From Ifrita kowaldi (lineage: Eukaryota > Chordata > Aves > Passeriformes > Cinclosomatidae): a stretch of 64,000 nt of DNA. The stretch lies in the NCBI GenBank assembly GCA_013398055.1, contig VZRS01012053.1:62001-126000 (forward strand). The letters run 5' to 3'. Under the pieces are notes generated by a model. That model was not told the origin of the DNA, did no database searches, and saw only the letters and a list, made by a program, of their open reading frames with translations. Numbering within the stretch: the stretch's first letter is position 1; the number at the start of each line of letters is the position of its first letter. Below, in pieces: positions 39,221 to 50,157 of this stretch. Position numbers and translations under genes: made by a program.

Positions 39221-40950
39221 AGAGAAGGTTTAGAGAATCAGGAAGCTAAAGCTCCCAAGGATTAAATGAGGCATTTGGATTCTGCTGTTTAGTGCAAAAC
39301 ATTGAAGATCTACTTTTTATTTTTCACCTTGCTTTCTGAAGTGGAAATTCAAATTTCCCAGTGTTTTCAAGATCAACAGTAACATTTATTTTAGTCCCAG
39401 TCTCAAATTTGACCATTTTGGCAAAAGTTCTCTATGTATCTTTTTTTTTTATATGTGAGTATTTTCTTAGTTGTAAAGGTTAATTTTTCCTTTTCCTTTC
39501 TCCTTAACAAAATTTCATGCCTGTATCCAAATGCAGATTTTAAATCTCAAAGTTTGCACCATAAAACTGCGGAAAAATGCATGTGACTGAATTAATAATC
39601 TAAAAACTAACATACATGGACAATATATATGTAGCTTCTTTCACAGGCACCAGTATATTAAGGGTACCAAAAGCAGGGTTTATCTACTTGGTTGCGCTTC
39701 TGATCTTCTGTGGTTAAATGTAACCTCATAAAATTGATCTGCTTTGCAATAAAATGACACTCACTGGAGTAGTGATTAGTGTATCTCTTTATCTTATCTC
39801 TCATCTTAATTTCAGCGTTGAGTGCTATATATGCTAGAAAGCTAAACATGTCCAGGTATTCAGGGCCCTACATGCTGCAGAGTATTCTCTAGTGATGGCA
39901 GCTACCTGGTCAGAGTACGGAAGATCACTGAAACTGGTATGAAAAAGAATATCAGAGCTAAATTTAACAGAGAGTGTAGCCATAGCTACCTAGCTCTGCA
40001 CTACGTTATATGGACTTGACAATTTTTTTCCTTCAGCCATTGGTATCTCTATTTTACTACCTCTATAGAATTGTAGTTGCCCAATGAAGTAAACTCTTAA
40101 ATCCCAACAGTACTTCAGGTCTTTGCTACCATCAGTCTGGACTGTAAGAAGAAAGTAGCAGTTTCAAGATTTGCAGCCTGTTAGTTTGAACTAGGTTACG
40201 GAAAACAAAATAAAATAGCATATGCCATTGCAAATTCTGTATTAGAAGTATGCTCCAGGCCTGACCTGCAGAGAATTTCTGCACAGTCTCTCACATGGCT
40301 CTATAATAACAACAACAACAAAAAAATCTTCTATGCCTATGTCTAACAAGACAATCTCTTTATCAGATTAATCAGATTTCCATTGCCAATGATGTCGTGC
40401 CTGACTTTAGAATGCTCAGTCAGTCAGTGGTGCTACAAATGCCTTATGAATGGGCTACATCTTAGGACCACCTTTTCCAAGAAAGCAAGCTCAGGCTTCA
40501 AGCTCTGCAGAGTAAGGTCATTGCTTGTTGTGGGCCACAGGCTTTGCAGGCTTTGTGTTGAGGAAACATCACATGCTCTAGGACTTACCAGGTTTTGCCT
40601 GGATTCACGTCTGAAAATCTTTTTTTTAGCTTGTTTAACAGTAAAAGTGGTTATCCAATGATCAGTTTAATAATGATCTGATTTTGTTTTCTCTTCGTTT
40701 AGCTTTGTAAAATTGTGTAACTGTTTATACACATGCATTTGCGCGTATAGCTATATGCACTTTGGTATCTGCTTGATATCCATATTCAGCAGCTGTGTCT
40801 GGTGCAGAATGAACTCTCTATGACCCTGGAGTGAAATGCTGCACAGCAGAGGGGACACGCAGGATAAGAGTGGAGGCCTTAAAACTATGGGCATGGGATG
40901 GTACCAGAGATGACATGCCAATGTTTATGAGAAGAATGTAACCTGCTAAC
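39221..40950. other. Non-genic sequence, possible 3' end of the gene to the right
   Basis: AT-rich, with a short (AAC)n at about 40308-40322. On the minus strand a 24-codon frame (40504-40433, starting SLKPELAFLEK and ending TAG) follows an acceptor TTACTCTGCAG. A GTAAGT donor lies at about 40588. These could be the last exons of the unidentified minus-strand gene, but the intervening piece would have to be a 22-nt microexon and no AATAAA was found just downstream, so I do not annotate them as exons. Confidence 0.3.
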
Positions 40951-41034
40951 CTGGGTAAACATGTAAAACATGCCATATATAGTGCATTTGGATCTGACAT
41001 GGCCCTGCAGAGCAACGAAGAAAGATCAAGGTTA
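40951..41034 (-). CDS. Candidate exon of unidentified minus-strand gene
   Basis: 84 nt, open in one frame: 1 nt, 27 codons, 2 nt. It reads NLDLSSLLCRAMSDPNALYM and continues ACFTCLPR. The acceptor is one of the strongest in the window, a run of more than ten Ts then CATTTGTAG. The donor is CCCAG|GTTAGC. Its entry phase (one base) is exactly what the candidate exon at 41489-41542 leaves. No domain recognised. Confidence 0.5.
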
Positions 41035-41488
41035 CTACAAATGAAAAAAAAAAAGGCCTCAGGCAGTGAGGGGGAAGATGTTATCCATAGCAAGAGTTAG
41101 CTACTTCCAGTGAAGAGCTACAAATGCTGATGCTTCAATGTAAAATTTCCTTCAACCCTCACTGACCTCAGCACACAGCAGGGCACTAGAAAGGATGAAC
41201 ACTTCACCAGAAAAATAAAGGGAGCACACTAAGAAATTTGAGCATAGCAATTTTAATTGTCCATATTTTGAACTACGGCTTATTAATATGGTATTTGTGA
41301 TAATACTAGTTATCATTTCATTTGGCACTTGAGACCATAATTTGAATAAAAATTTATTGATTTTGAAGACAATGCATTTGTTGACCTTTGTTTATAACAT
41401 GATTTGAGACTTATTAATTCAAAAGGAATTTAAGTAACCCAATCTACAAATCAGATGCACCAAACTGGTAGCACAAGTATGTATTTAC

Positions 41489-41542
41489 CCCAGGGTTTTG
41501 GAATTTGGGTTTCTTTGTTCATCGGACAAGTTAATATTTGCC
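41489..41542 (-). CDS. Candidate small exon of unidentified minus-strand gene
   Basis: 54 nt between CATGCTACAG and GG|GTAAAT, reading ANINLSDEQRNPNSKTL. It accepts the two bases left by the exon at 42969-43164 (completing a Trp codon) and leaves two for the exon at 40951-41034. It is short, so support rests on splice sites and phase rather than frame length. Confidence 0.35.
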
Positions 41543-42968
41543 CTGTAGCATGAAGTTATTGGGGTACTCAAGCAAAAAAAGGGAAAGGCTTATGAATAGT
41601 TATTTATATGTCTTTGTTCAGCATTCTGAACATAGTAAAAAATTATTAGTTCACACACAGAAAAACACAATTCAGATAATAAATGAAAAAGACAGTGTTG
41701 CCTTCTCATTTCAGTTAAGAGATTCAACAGGAAGTTTTAAGATAATGTTTATAACTTCAGTTTGCAATCTCTTCCTAGGTCAAAGCATATATCCTGCATG
41801 TCAATTATTGGAATGAAAAAAGTAATTTTCATTTATTCAATAACTTTATTATTATAAGCAATAAACTAAGTTGTCAAAAAAATGGTGTGCAAGCAATGTA
41901 TCACGTCAATTGGCTGATGCGACAGTTTCTCCTGGATCATAAAACTTTCTGGAACCTACATTTCTAAGAACATGAGCATTGAAATATTTCTTCTTCAACA
42001 CAATAAATAAATTCAGTTTGTAGTCTAGTAATGATATTTCCAGAGGAAGTTAGTTGATCACACATCACAGGTTAATTTTTCTCAACTAATTTACCTGATT
42101 AACCGGATACAATGGATTTACAAAGTATTATATGCCATTAGCATTATTTCCAAAAGACCATCATCAACAAAAGCAGAAACAAAGTCTACAGAATAATACC
42201 CTAAGATTCATCAAACAAGATAATAAGTTTTTCTCATCTTCCTTTCTTAATGTCACATAATATAATATTTATGAATTACAGTTTAGTACTTTTTATATAT
42301 AAACTTTTACAATCATTCTTAAAATAAAAAATATAGAAAGAGAATGTAGAGATGTTCGAAATCTAATTTGTAGCTAATAAAATTAATGCAGGAATATTAC
42401 AAGGAATAATATTCATTCGCTAGAGGTCAATGATAAGATATTTCATTTTTAGTTGTATTTGACTTTCTGCCCTTTTTGCTTCAAATGCAAATACATTGTC
42501 ACAAACTAATTCACTCTTTCATATTACATCTTTGCCATTTTATTTTATTTCATAAAACCTTCAAACTACCAGGACTGTAATTCTGTAAAAAAAAATAAGG
42601 GCACTGCTCAAGAAGTAAATTTATTCTGAAGTGTTACCCCAGTAGGTTAATAACATTATTAGTTTTTCATACTATGCACAGTAATATCTAGGAGACTTTA
42701 ACAAGTAGTATTTTCCTTGTGTTAGGTACTGTACATACAGAGAATAAAGTTCCTTCATCCAAAAATATATACACCCTAAATATTTCAATTAAAAATCAAA
42801 GGTTCTGATGCAGTTTTTAAAGGTTAAGTCTGATATTCTTTAAATAAAAACAATAATTAATGATCTGTATTTGATCTGTTTGTTTTAAGCATAACCAGGA
42901 AAATATCAGAAAATTGATTTTTCTTTCAACAGTAAAAAAACAGCTTGAAAAAATGTGTATGTTCATAC
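41543..42968 (-). other. Putative intron of the unidentified gene
   Basis: AT-rich with no recognised repeat. An overlapping plus-strand 92-codon frame (41538-41816) lacks splice context and is taken as chance. Confidence 0.35.
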
Positions 42969-43164
42969 CAGAGTACTTCCATTGCAAAGAAATTATCATC
43001 TTTGAATTGACCAGTGTCAGTGGGTCTGAAAAGCTGGAGATTTTCTAACAGCTTATGTTTCCATAAGAATTTGAATACTCTGTACACTGACCCTAGCAGA
43101 TCAGAAAGAGGTACAAAATGTTCTGAGACCTCAGCTTCTGTGTATTGCCATTCAGGAAATACAG
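42969..43164 (-). CDS. Candidate exon of unidentified minus-strand gene
   Basis: 196 nt bounded by a classic acceptor (TTTTCATTTGTTCTTTTAG) and the donor CTCTG|GTATGA. It is open for 64 codons in one frame: VFPEWQYTEAEVSEHFVPL near the start, a Leu/Phe-rich middle (LLGSVYRVFKFLWKHKLL) that looks helical, and DDNFFAMEVL at the end. Amino-acid use is balanced, unlike the low-complexity chance frames nearby. Entry phase needs one base from the previous exon; it leaves two. It could be an exon of a helical-repeat or other globular protein; no family identified. Confidence 0.62.
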
Positions 43165-43624
43165 CTAAAAGAACAAATGAAAAATGCATATTCACAGATA
43201 TTTTTTTAAAGTAAAAATCTGTGTACCTTTGCTTGCTTTGTACTCAGTTCTTGATTAATTCAAATTACTTTCTTGTCTTAAATGGAAAAAAGTATTCCCG
43301 GTGTTTTATACACACAAAATTCAGCATTTTGGCTGTGTTTAACTATACTAGGCACTTAGGCAGATTTTGTACTGATATTTTGCACCTACCTATTACACCA
43401 ATATTTACAAGCCGTGTTCTTCATATTCACTTAATGCAATATCCACCCTTCTTTATCTAAGCTGTAATAAACATAGCAGGGATAAGTACTTACAACAATC
43501 TTTAAAAATATTTTTGCAGACCATGCTTTCTTCTGAGAATATTTATGACCATGAATTTCAAGGGTACTTAAAATACGTTCAGCAGAAAGGTGGAATAGAT
43601 GCAGTACCAGCATAAAAGTAATTG

Positions 43625-43870
43625 TAGAAACATTGGAATAGCCACATTGGATGAGACTAAGGTCTAGCTAGAATAGGAGCCAGTTTTCAACAGTTTGTAA
43701 TGTTAACTGATCCAGAAAGTTATAAAAATGTGGTAGCAAGGCATTATGGGGTAACATGATTCTCATTCCTTTTTCTGAACTATTCTTATGAATAGCCTGA
43801 TCAAATCCTTAGGCGGTTTCAGGTTTCTCCAACATTATCTTGAAGACAGAGAAAGGCAAAAAATATTTCC
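43625..43870 (+). mobile_element. Ancient amniote CR1-like 3' fragment
   Basis: GGAATAGCCACATTGGATGA, then GACTAAGGTCTAGCTAGAAT, then CAGTTTTCAACAG follow the widespread amniote CR1/L3-type repeat in which a GGATCAGACTAAAGGTCCAT-like line precedes TCCAACAGTGGC. Strongly diverged, and end points are approximate. Confidence 0.55.
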
Positions 43871-44137
43871 AACAGAGCAGAGTGGATCTGGAAGAGAGAA
43901 CAGGCTTTTGAAAAGGTGATAACACTTCAGAATGACCCAAATAACTGAAGCCTTTCCACAGAGTGAGTAAATTGAAAACATGCCATAATTCCCTCCACTA
44001 CAGTGGGAAAAGGACTCTGCACAAGGTACAAGGACTGGTTAGGGTACATTTCTTGAAGAAATGAAGGGCAAGTTAACATCTAAGCAAATAACCCCAACAA
44101 AGTTCTAATATGTCAACACTGATAATTAAAAATTTAC

Positions 44138-44220
44138 TATCTGACCCGTAACGTTGGCGATTTGGGTTCAGAATTTTCCTATTCCTTGTTTTTGGAGAAG
44201 GTGCATTAGCAGTCCAGGAG
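44138..44220 (-). CDS. Candidate exon of unidentified minus-strand gene
   Basis: 83 nt reading SWTANAPSPKTRNRKILNPN then RQRYGSD, a basic, Pro/Asn-rich stretch that looks like a linker. Acceptor AAATCACTTCAG; donor GATA|GTAAAT is weak. The frame stays open to the left as far as DFVFWAKHLYDNFMGN, so a longer exon starting near 44270 is possible but would break phase with its neighbour. Phase fits the exons at 45006-45150 and 42969-43164. Confidence 0.35.
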
Positions 44221-45005
44221 CTGAAGTGATTTCCCATAAAATTATCATAAAGGTGTTTGGCCCAAAACACAAAGTCTTCCAAAGTATAACAAAAATAAAT
44301 AAATAAATACTCATATCTGTGTAGAGAGTAGTTACTAGGGAAAAACAACACTGCTAGGTATTACATATCAGTACAGATATCTCCAAATTGTAGTACATTC
44401 AAATTCTTGCTCAGGATAAAATTGGGAAATTGATAAAATGGTCGTGATTGGTTTCTGGGGTTTTTTTACCCGGTTTGAAAGAAAGTAGCCAATGGAACAT
44501 GATAACAAGGAGTGCTATTCATGTCATCAAATATATCTAAGGTGAGAGAAATAGCAATCTGTTATAAACTAAAAATCAACTATATAACAAAGGAAACAAA
44601 ATCAGCTACATAGTAAAATACATTGAAATAAAATATGACTTGACATTACATAGCAAAGCTGAAAGCTGGTAATTATTTTTAAATATGGCATCAAATTAAG
44701 AAACAGTTGGTATTTGCAAAGAACAGATGTTAAAAATCATTATTATAACCACTGGCAATATTGTATCTTATAATATGCAATATACTAGCACAAAATAGCA
44801 TAGAAGGAAAAGTAAACCTCTGTTGAAAATACTCCCAGTTTTATGGGCAAAAAAATGTCTTGATTAGTATTAATCGAGATCCTAAAAATATCATACACGC
44901 ATTAAGTAATCTAAAAGAGTCATACTTTGCTTATAAAAAGATCAAGTAGTAAAAAAGTTCACCAAACTCTCTGAATAAAGAAAGAAGTATAAAGAATAGT
45001 GACAC

Positions 45006-45150
45006 CTTATATAGTGATAAGTGGAAAAGAGCTTCTCACATCTGCAGTGGAGCAGATGACAAACTTCAGTACTGTGAACATCCACATCAGCATCTATATT
45101 ACATGGACATTTGAACAGTGCAAAGGTACTACTCCCAATGGGAGATGTCA
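45006..45150 (-). CDS. Candidate exon of unidentified minus-strand gene, Cys/His-rich
   Basis: 145 nt, open for 47 codons, reading TSPIGSSTFALFKCPCNIDA then DVDVHSTEVCHLLHCRCEKL. Six cysteines and two histidines lie within about 25 residues (KCPC...VCHLLHCRC), which could bind metal or form disulfides. Acceptor after GGTTGGAAGCAGGCAG; donor ATAAG|GTGTCA. A 67-codon plus-strand frame overlaps it, so the strand choice depends on splice phase with the neighbours. Confidence 0.4.
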
Positions 45151-46329
45151 CTGCCTGCTTCCAACCATGGAAAAGAACAATGTTGCTTGTACCCTATTGT
45201 AAATACAGTGTTTTGTAGTCCATGGGACATTCAACGGAGACCTTAAAGGAAAGATATAAAAATTTAAACCAGTAAACTATCTAGCCCACAGCTAATACAT
45301 GAAACAGGAAGAAATTACTTGCCAGAAATCAAATATGCATACAAAACCTCAAGAAGAGTTTCCAGAAAAAACCCAAACAACCCTGTTTAAACACAGAATG
45401 TGTCCTAGCCTCAGTAACACTGGGGTAGACTGTAGGGTAGAGAGGGTTTGTTATTATTTTGTTTTGGTCTTTTTTTTTGCTGGAGTAATAGGACTGTCAA
45501 AAGATGGAAGACTAGATGAGCTTTGAGAATGACATTCTGATAATGGTCCACCTTGATCCTCCCTTCTGTTTTTCCTTTTTTGTCTCCCTAACATGGGTTT
45601 ACAAAGAAGAGATTATCAGGAGAAAGTTTGCACCTTCTTTTTTGTTAAGGATAGCTGCAATAACTTCAGTACACAGATTAGGAACTCAGATAAATGAAAA
45701 GCCAGGAATTTTCAGGCACTAAAAATATCTTCTAGAGCTTGATCTTTTCCTGATAGTCCCAAGTTGTGTTTTAATGTTGCTGCTTATTATACTTATATTT
45801 TATTTGCTCCTTTCCCACCAGCTAATAAGGAAACTGAAGCTGCAAGGATAAAAAAGACAGAAAGGGAAAGACATACATAATCTAATTCATACAAAAGTGC
45901 TCTAAGTGGCTCATTTAGACATAGTTTTGACATATGGGCTAAATTAAGACTTTAAATAGTGCAATACATCTTTTAATGCAAAAGAAATAGTATAAATGGG
46001 ACTCAATTAATGAGCGGAAAATGTAAAAGACATTCTGGAAAAGCTATAAATTGCTTACTAAAATAAACCAGCAAAATTAATAGATAATGACTCTTGCAGC
46101 TCACTGTCATGTCCTCTTAACCACAACATCCATCAGGGAAAAAAAACATGCTTAGACCCAGTTATTTTACTTATTGAAGCTGCATGAGTGAACGCTCTGA
46201 TGAGGATAATTGAAAGTCTCTTAAATTGCCAACACAGAGGTATATCAGGACTACAAATACAAAAAAAAGGTTAATCCTTCCAAGCCCTGTGTGCTCACAC
46301 ATGGCTCCCTGCTTCTGAAGTAAAAAAGA

Positions 46330-46615
46330 GGCATCTATCAGCAAGGCATGAATCCCCAGGGTGAGGGGATGGCTTCTGGTCTCGGCTCCAAGCAGGGCCT
46401 GCCTGCCTCCCAGGCTGCGGCTCCTGCAGGAGGAGCTGGCCCGCAGATGGATGGCAGAGCAAAGGCACAGCCGGCAGCCCTGCGGGAACAGGGAAAGGCA
46501 GGGAGGGGCGGGCAAGGGGCAGGACCCTGCCTCATCCACTGGCACTGCCGCGTCACTTTGCCTTCCGGCGAGGAGGGGAACACGGCAGCAGGGCAGCGCG
46601 CTGTGTGTTTGACCA
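46330..46615. promoter_or_regulatory. CpG-rich, promoter-like islet
   Basis: About 285 bp of high GC with CpGs, a GC box (GGGAGGGGCGGGCAAGG), a TTCCGGCGAGG ETS-like site and a GCCGCGTCAC CRE-like half-site. Flanks are AT-rich. It could be an internal or bidirectional promoter within the putative gene. Frames of 80-120 codons on both strands reflect the composition. Confidence 0.45.
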
Positions 46616-48234
46616 CAAAATGATTAAGACAACAGAAGTTTTTATTTCCTTTCCTGTAACTGTTGATGGTACCGTTATTGCCATCTTCCGAGAAAAATTA
46701 TTCATTTCAGGCTTCAACAGTTTTATTTCATGCTCACAGAGGAAAAACTGATGAGGTGTTGTGATTATTTATTTTACTGCTGGAGATGGTGACTTTAACA
46801 CTGACATTCAAAACTGATGTATAGTTCTGCTTTACAAAAAGTACATGTGATAGTTACCATGTCAGCTTTGATATGTGAGCTACCATTTAACTCCTCAAAG
46901 AACAGCAATTATTTTCTTTTTTTTATTAGTCAAATATGAATAATGCAAAATTTTAAGATGATTTCTGCTCTTTGATCTACTTGTATGAAGAGTTTTTCTT
47001 GTTACAGTATTTTTAATTACTTCTAAGACAACCTAGCCAAGCATGTTCTACCACTCTTAGCAGTGCCCTAGACTCCAATGAAGTTTTGTGTGTTTTTACT
47101 TAATTTATCTGGTGTCTGCCATAACTACAGTTCTAGGGAGTTGGTTTTTTTTTTTTCTTTTCCTTCTTCATACTTATTGTACACAGGGTAATTTCTGATT
47201 TTTAATTTATATGTCATTTACTATAACGGTCTTTCTGAGGTTGCTTGACTGTTCTCACTTATTGTCTAGCTTGTCTGTGTCTTGAAATAATTATAATTTT
47301 CCCCATTAATTATTTTTCCAGTTCTCTTTTGCACACTGCTGGAACTGGTCATCTTTTTGATATTTCAAAGAGGGGCAGAGAAAACAGAAATTATATCAAT
47401 AGAAGTAAACCAAACACAATATGCCCCACTTTCAGAGTACTATTTATTTATTTATTTATCATAGCCATCTTAGTTTCATCATTTTGCTTTGGTTACACTT
47501 TAATAATTTCACATATAAAGCAAACACACATTTTTCTGTTTGTTTTGGGAGTTTCACCAAACTAACTAATATCAATATTAATTTTGGCCATTTACACAAA
47601 TCCAGGGACAAACAATGCAATGATTTAGATATAAGTTGGCAGAGTGGCAAAACATGATTGAGACCAAATATTGGAATCAGACTCTTGAATTGAGAGAAAA
47701 TGCAAGTTTTTTTATGGAAATTTAAAGATGAAAATGAGGGTAATATTTCAAGAAAACTGATAGAGAATTGGATACAGATCATTACATCTGAATGTTTTTG
47801 AACCACCAGGCAACAAGATTATGCTATGGATAAGGCTATAGATCCACAGAACTGAGGAACATCTCACCATGCAGAACATTTTGAAAAACCTACACAGTTA
47901 TTGTGGTGTTTAATAAAGAAGAGTCTAATCATGAAAGGGCAGTCCATTACAATATATGACTTTTCTTAAACACTGAAATCTGCTAAGAACTTAGGAAAAA
48001 AGGGGAAGCAATACATGAAGGAATAGGATAAAAGATGCACTGTGATCTTCATAGGCAGGACAAAAAAAAATAATGAATGCCATTCTTTATGGGACAGCAT
48101 GAGGACAGATATCAGGGGAATAAATCCCGCCGTGAGAATAGGTAAGTGTTATTTCTTGCCTATGAGGTGATAGGCATTGAGTTAGGGGTGAGTTATACAG
48201 GAGTTTACCGTGTGATGTAACAAAAAGTGTTTGA

Positions 48235-48400
48235 GGGTGATGGAGGTCCAGATGCAGGAGGGAAGATACATTTGGCTTTTAGGCCAAACTATTGAAACAT
48301 CTGTCAGCAATGTTTTAAGTCCAGATGATTCTGCCTTTTGGTAAAGGAATGACCTAATGATGTCTTAAGGTCCATCCCAGTTTTATTTTCTATGACACCA
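48235..48400 (+). mobile_element. Diverged ancient CR1-type 3' tail
   Basis: AATGACCTAATGATGTCTTA followed by AGGTCCATCCCAG and TTTTCTATGACACC matches the old LINE 3' end pattern (GATGACCTAATGGTCC...TTCCAACC...TCTATGA). The 5' limit is uncertain. Confidence 0.5.
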
Positions 48401-50065
48401 GGGCCCTGGGATATGAGGTTATCTTAATATCATGTCTTTAAATGTCAAAAGGCTGCTGTAAGAATTTGTTCCAAAGTCAGTTATCAACAATGTAACAATC
48501 GTCCTTAGCCAATCTTTCTACCTATTATCCAAAAGTTAGAGATTGATTTATACTGCATGGATGAACATATTTTCAGTCTTCAGTAGTTTTTAAACCCATT
48601 GAATGAAACGTGGAAGGAAGGATCTTTTCTTTCAAAATTTATTTCTCCATACTTCTCTGAAACCTTTTAAATCTTCTTATGTCATTGGCCTCAGAATGTG
48701 TCTTTTCTTTCCATGTTGTTGTGCCTTTATAAGCTCACATCAACATCAGACAGCCTGGCACCAGATCTGGTATAAGGACAGTGATTTTGATTTGCCCTAG
48801 TGACTACAGCAGCTGGACCTCATATGAAACTCTGTTCCCGTTCTGACTTGATTATAAAATCTGTAAAAACATAACACTTTCAATTCTTGCTAGATCATGA
48901 AGACTGTCTAGCAAGGGCTAACCTCAAATTTTATGTTTACATCCAATCTTTGTTTCTGAAAATCAGTGAAACAGAACAATCAATAATTTTTCTTCCTTCA
49001 GAGAATTTAATTCAGTTCTGGATTAAGATTAATATAAAATCATTCCTGAGGCTTCAGATGCTGGCCATCAGATAGAAATCACAGTTTTAGGAATCTGTCA
49101 TTGCACGTGCCATTCACTCCTAAACAGAATCAAGTAACTACGCCAAGTCAACCAAACAAAAGAAAAAGTTGGGCAATTTGCTTCACATATTTACAAAAAT
49201 ACATCTATTTTTACACCACTAAATATTTGAGTGGAGCAGTGATGTCAGAGCATGAGGCTGATTTTTAATATGCAAGTAAAGGTATCCATTTTAAGCAAAA
49301 GACCTTGCACTATTCCCAAATGCTTTTTTTGCTTGAAGACAAATAGCCTAATGGCACTTATGGAATATCCTAAAGTGCTTTACATCAACAGAAGTTACTA
49401 TCATAGCAATTTGAGTGAATTTTACTTCACACTGAATTATTATTTATGACATCCCTGCAGATATATGACTCCTCTACAACGTATTTTCATTAAGATTTAA
49501 TAGGTTATTCCTAATGAGTTGTCTTCTTTCTTTCTTTGCAACTTTTCCCCGTAGTAAAACTTGTTACTAGAAAAAAACCTGTATTTTTAAAATAGTACAC
49601 CTCAGTGATATGTATTTTAGTGAAGAGCGTGTTTCTGAACTGTTAGTAGAACAATACTTAGGAGATAACATCTCGTAAAGGTTGGAGTACTCTCTATTTT
49701 TCATGTGGTAGTATAATAAGAAACAACATGACAGACTGGGAGGGAGAACCTTGAAGTGATAGCTACCTGAATGGAAATGAAAAATGGAGGGAAAGAAGTT
49801 GAATGACCTTGCTCTGTCATATGTGTGTCATACTCCCAGATCAATGATCAGTTCTAGCAGGACACAGGCACTTACCTTAGTGACGTCAACTTGCTAGTGA
49901 TGGTGGGAGTCAGTTACTACTGCAAAGAACAAAAAAAAGAGGTGGACTGATGATAAATAGCAGGGAATGGACAGAGAAAAAAAACCCAGTTAGATAGAAA
50001 TCTCCAGACAGCATGAATCCTTGGAGAAGGACGGTCGGCCCAGTAAGTGTCATATTTGCTGAGGT

Positions 50066-50083
50066 TCTTTCTTTCTTTCTTTT

Positions 50084-50139
<56 letters not shown>

Positions 50140-50157
50140 TTTCTTTTTCTCTCTTTT
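50066..50157. repeat. (TTTC)n microsatellite
   Basis: About 90 bp of CTTT tetranucleotide units with TTTTTC interruptions near both ends. Antisense frames of Lys/Arg/Glu repeats over it are artefacts. Confidence 0.97.

Noticed and set aside
41538..41816. 92-codon plus-strand frame
   Set aside because: AT-rich, overlaps a candidate minus exon, no splice sites or recognised protein.
43489..43561. Minus-strand 73-nt segment ending GATTGTT|GTAAGT
   Set aside because: Perfect donor, but the only open frame enters and exits in phases incompatible with the flanking candidate exons, and the acceptor is poor.
46171..46623. Frames of 83-124 codons on both strands
   Set aside because: Produced by the GC-rich composition of the CpG islet, with no splice sites or protein-like features.
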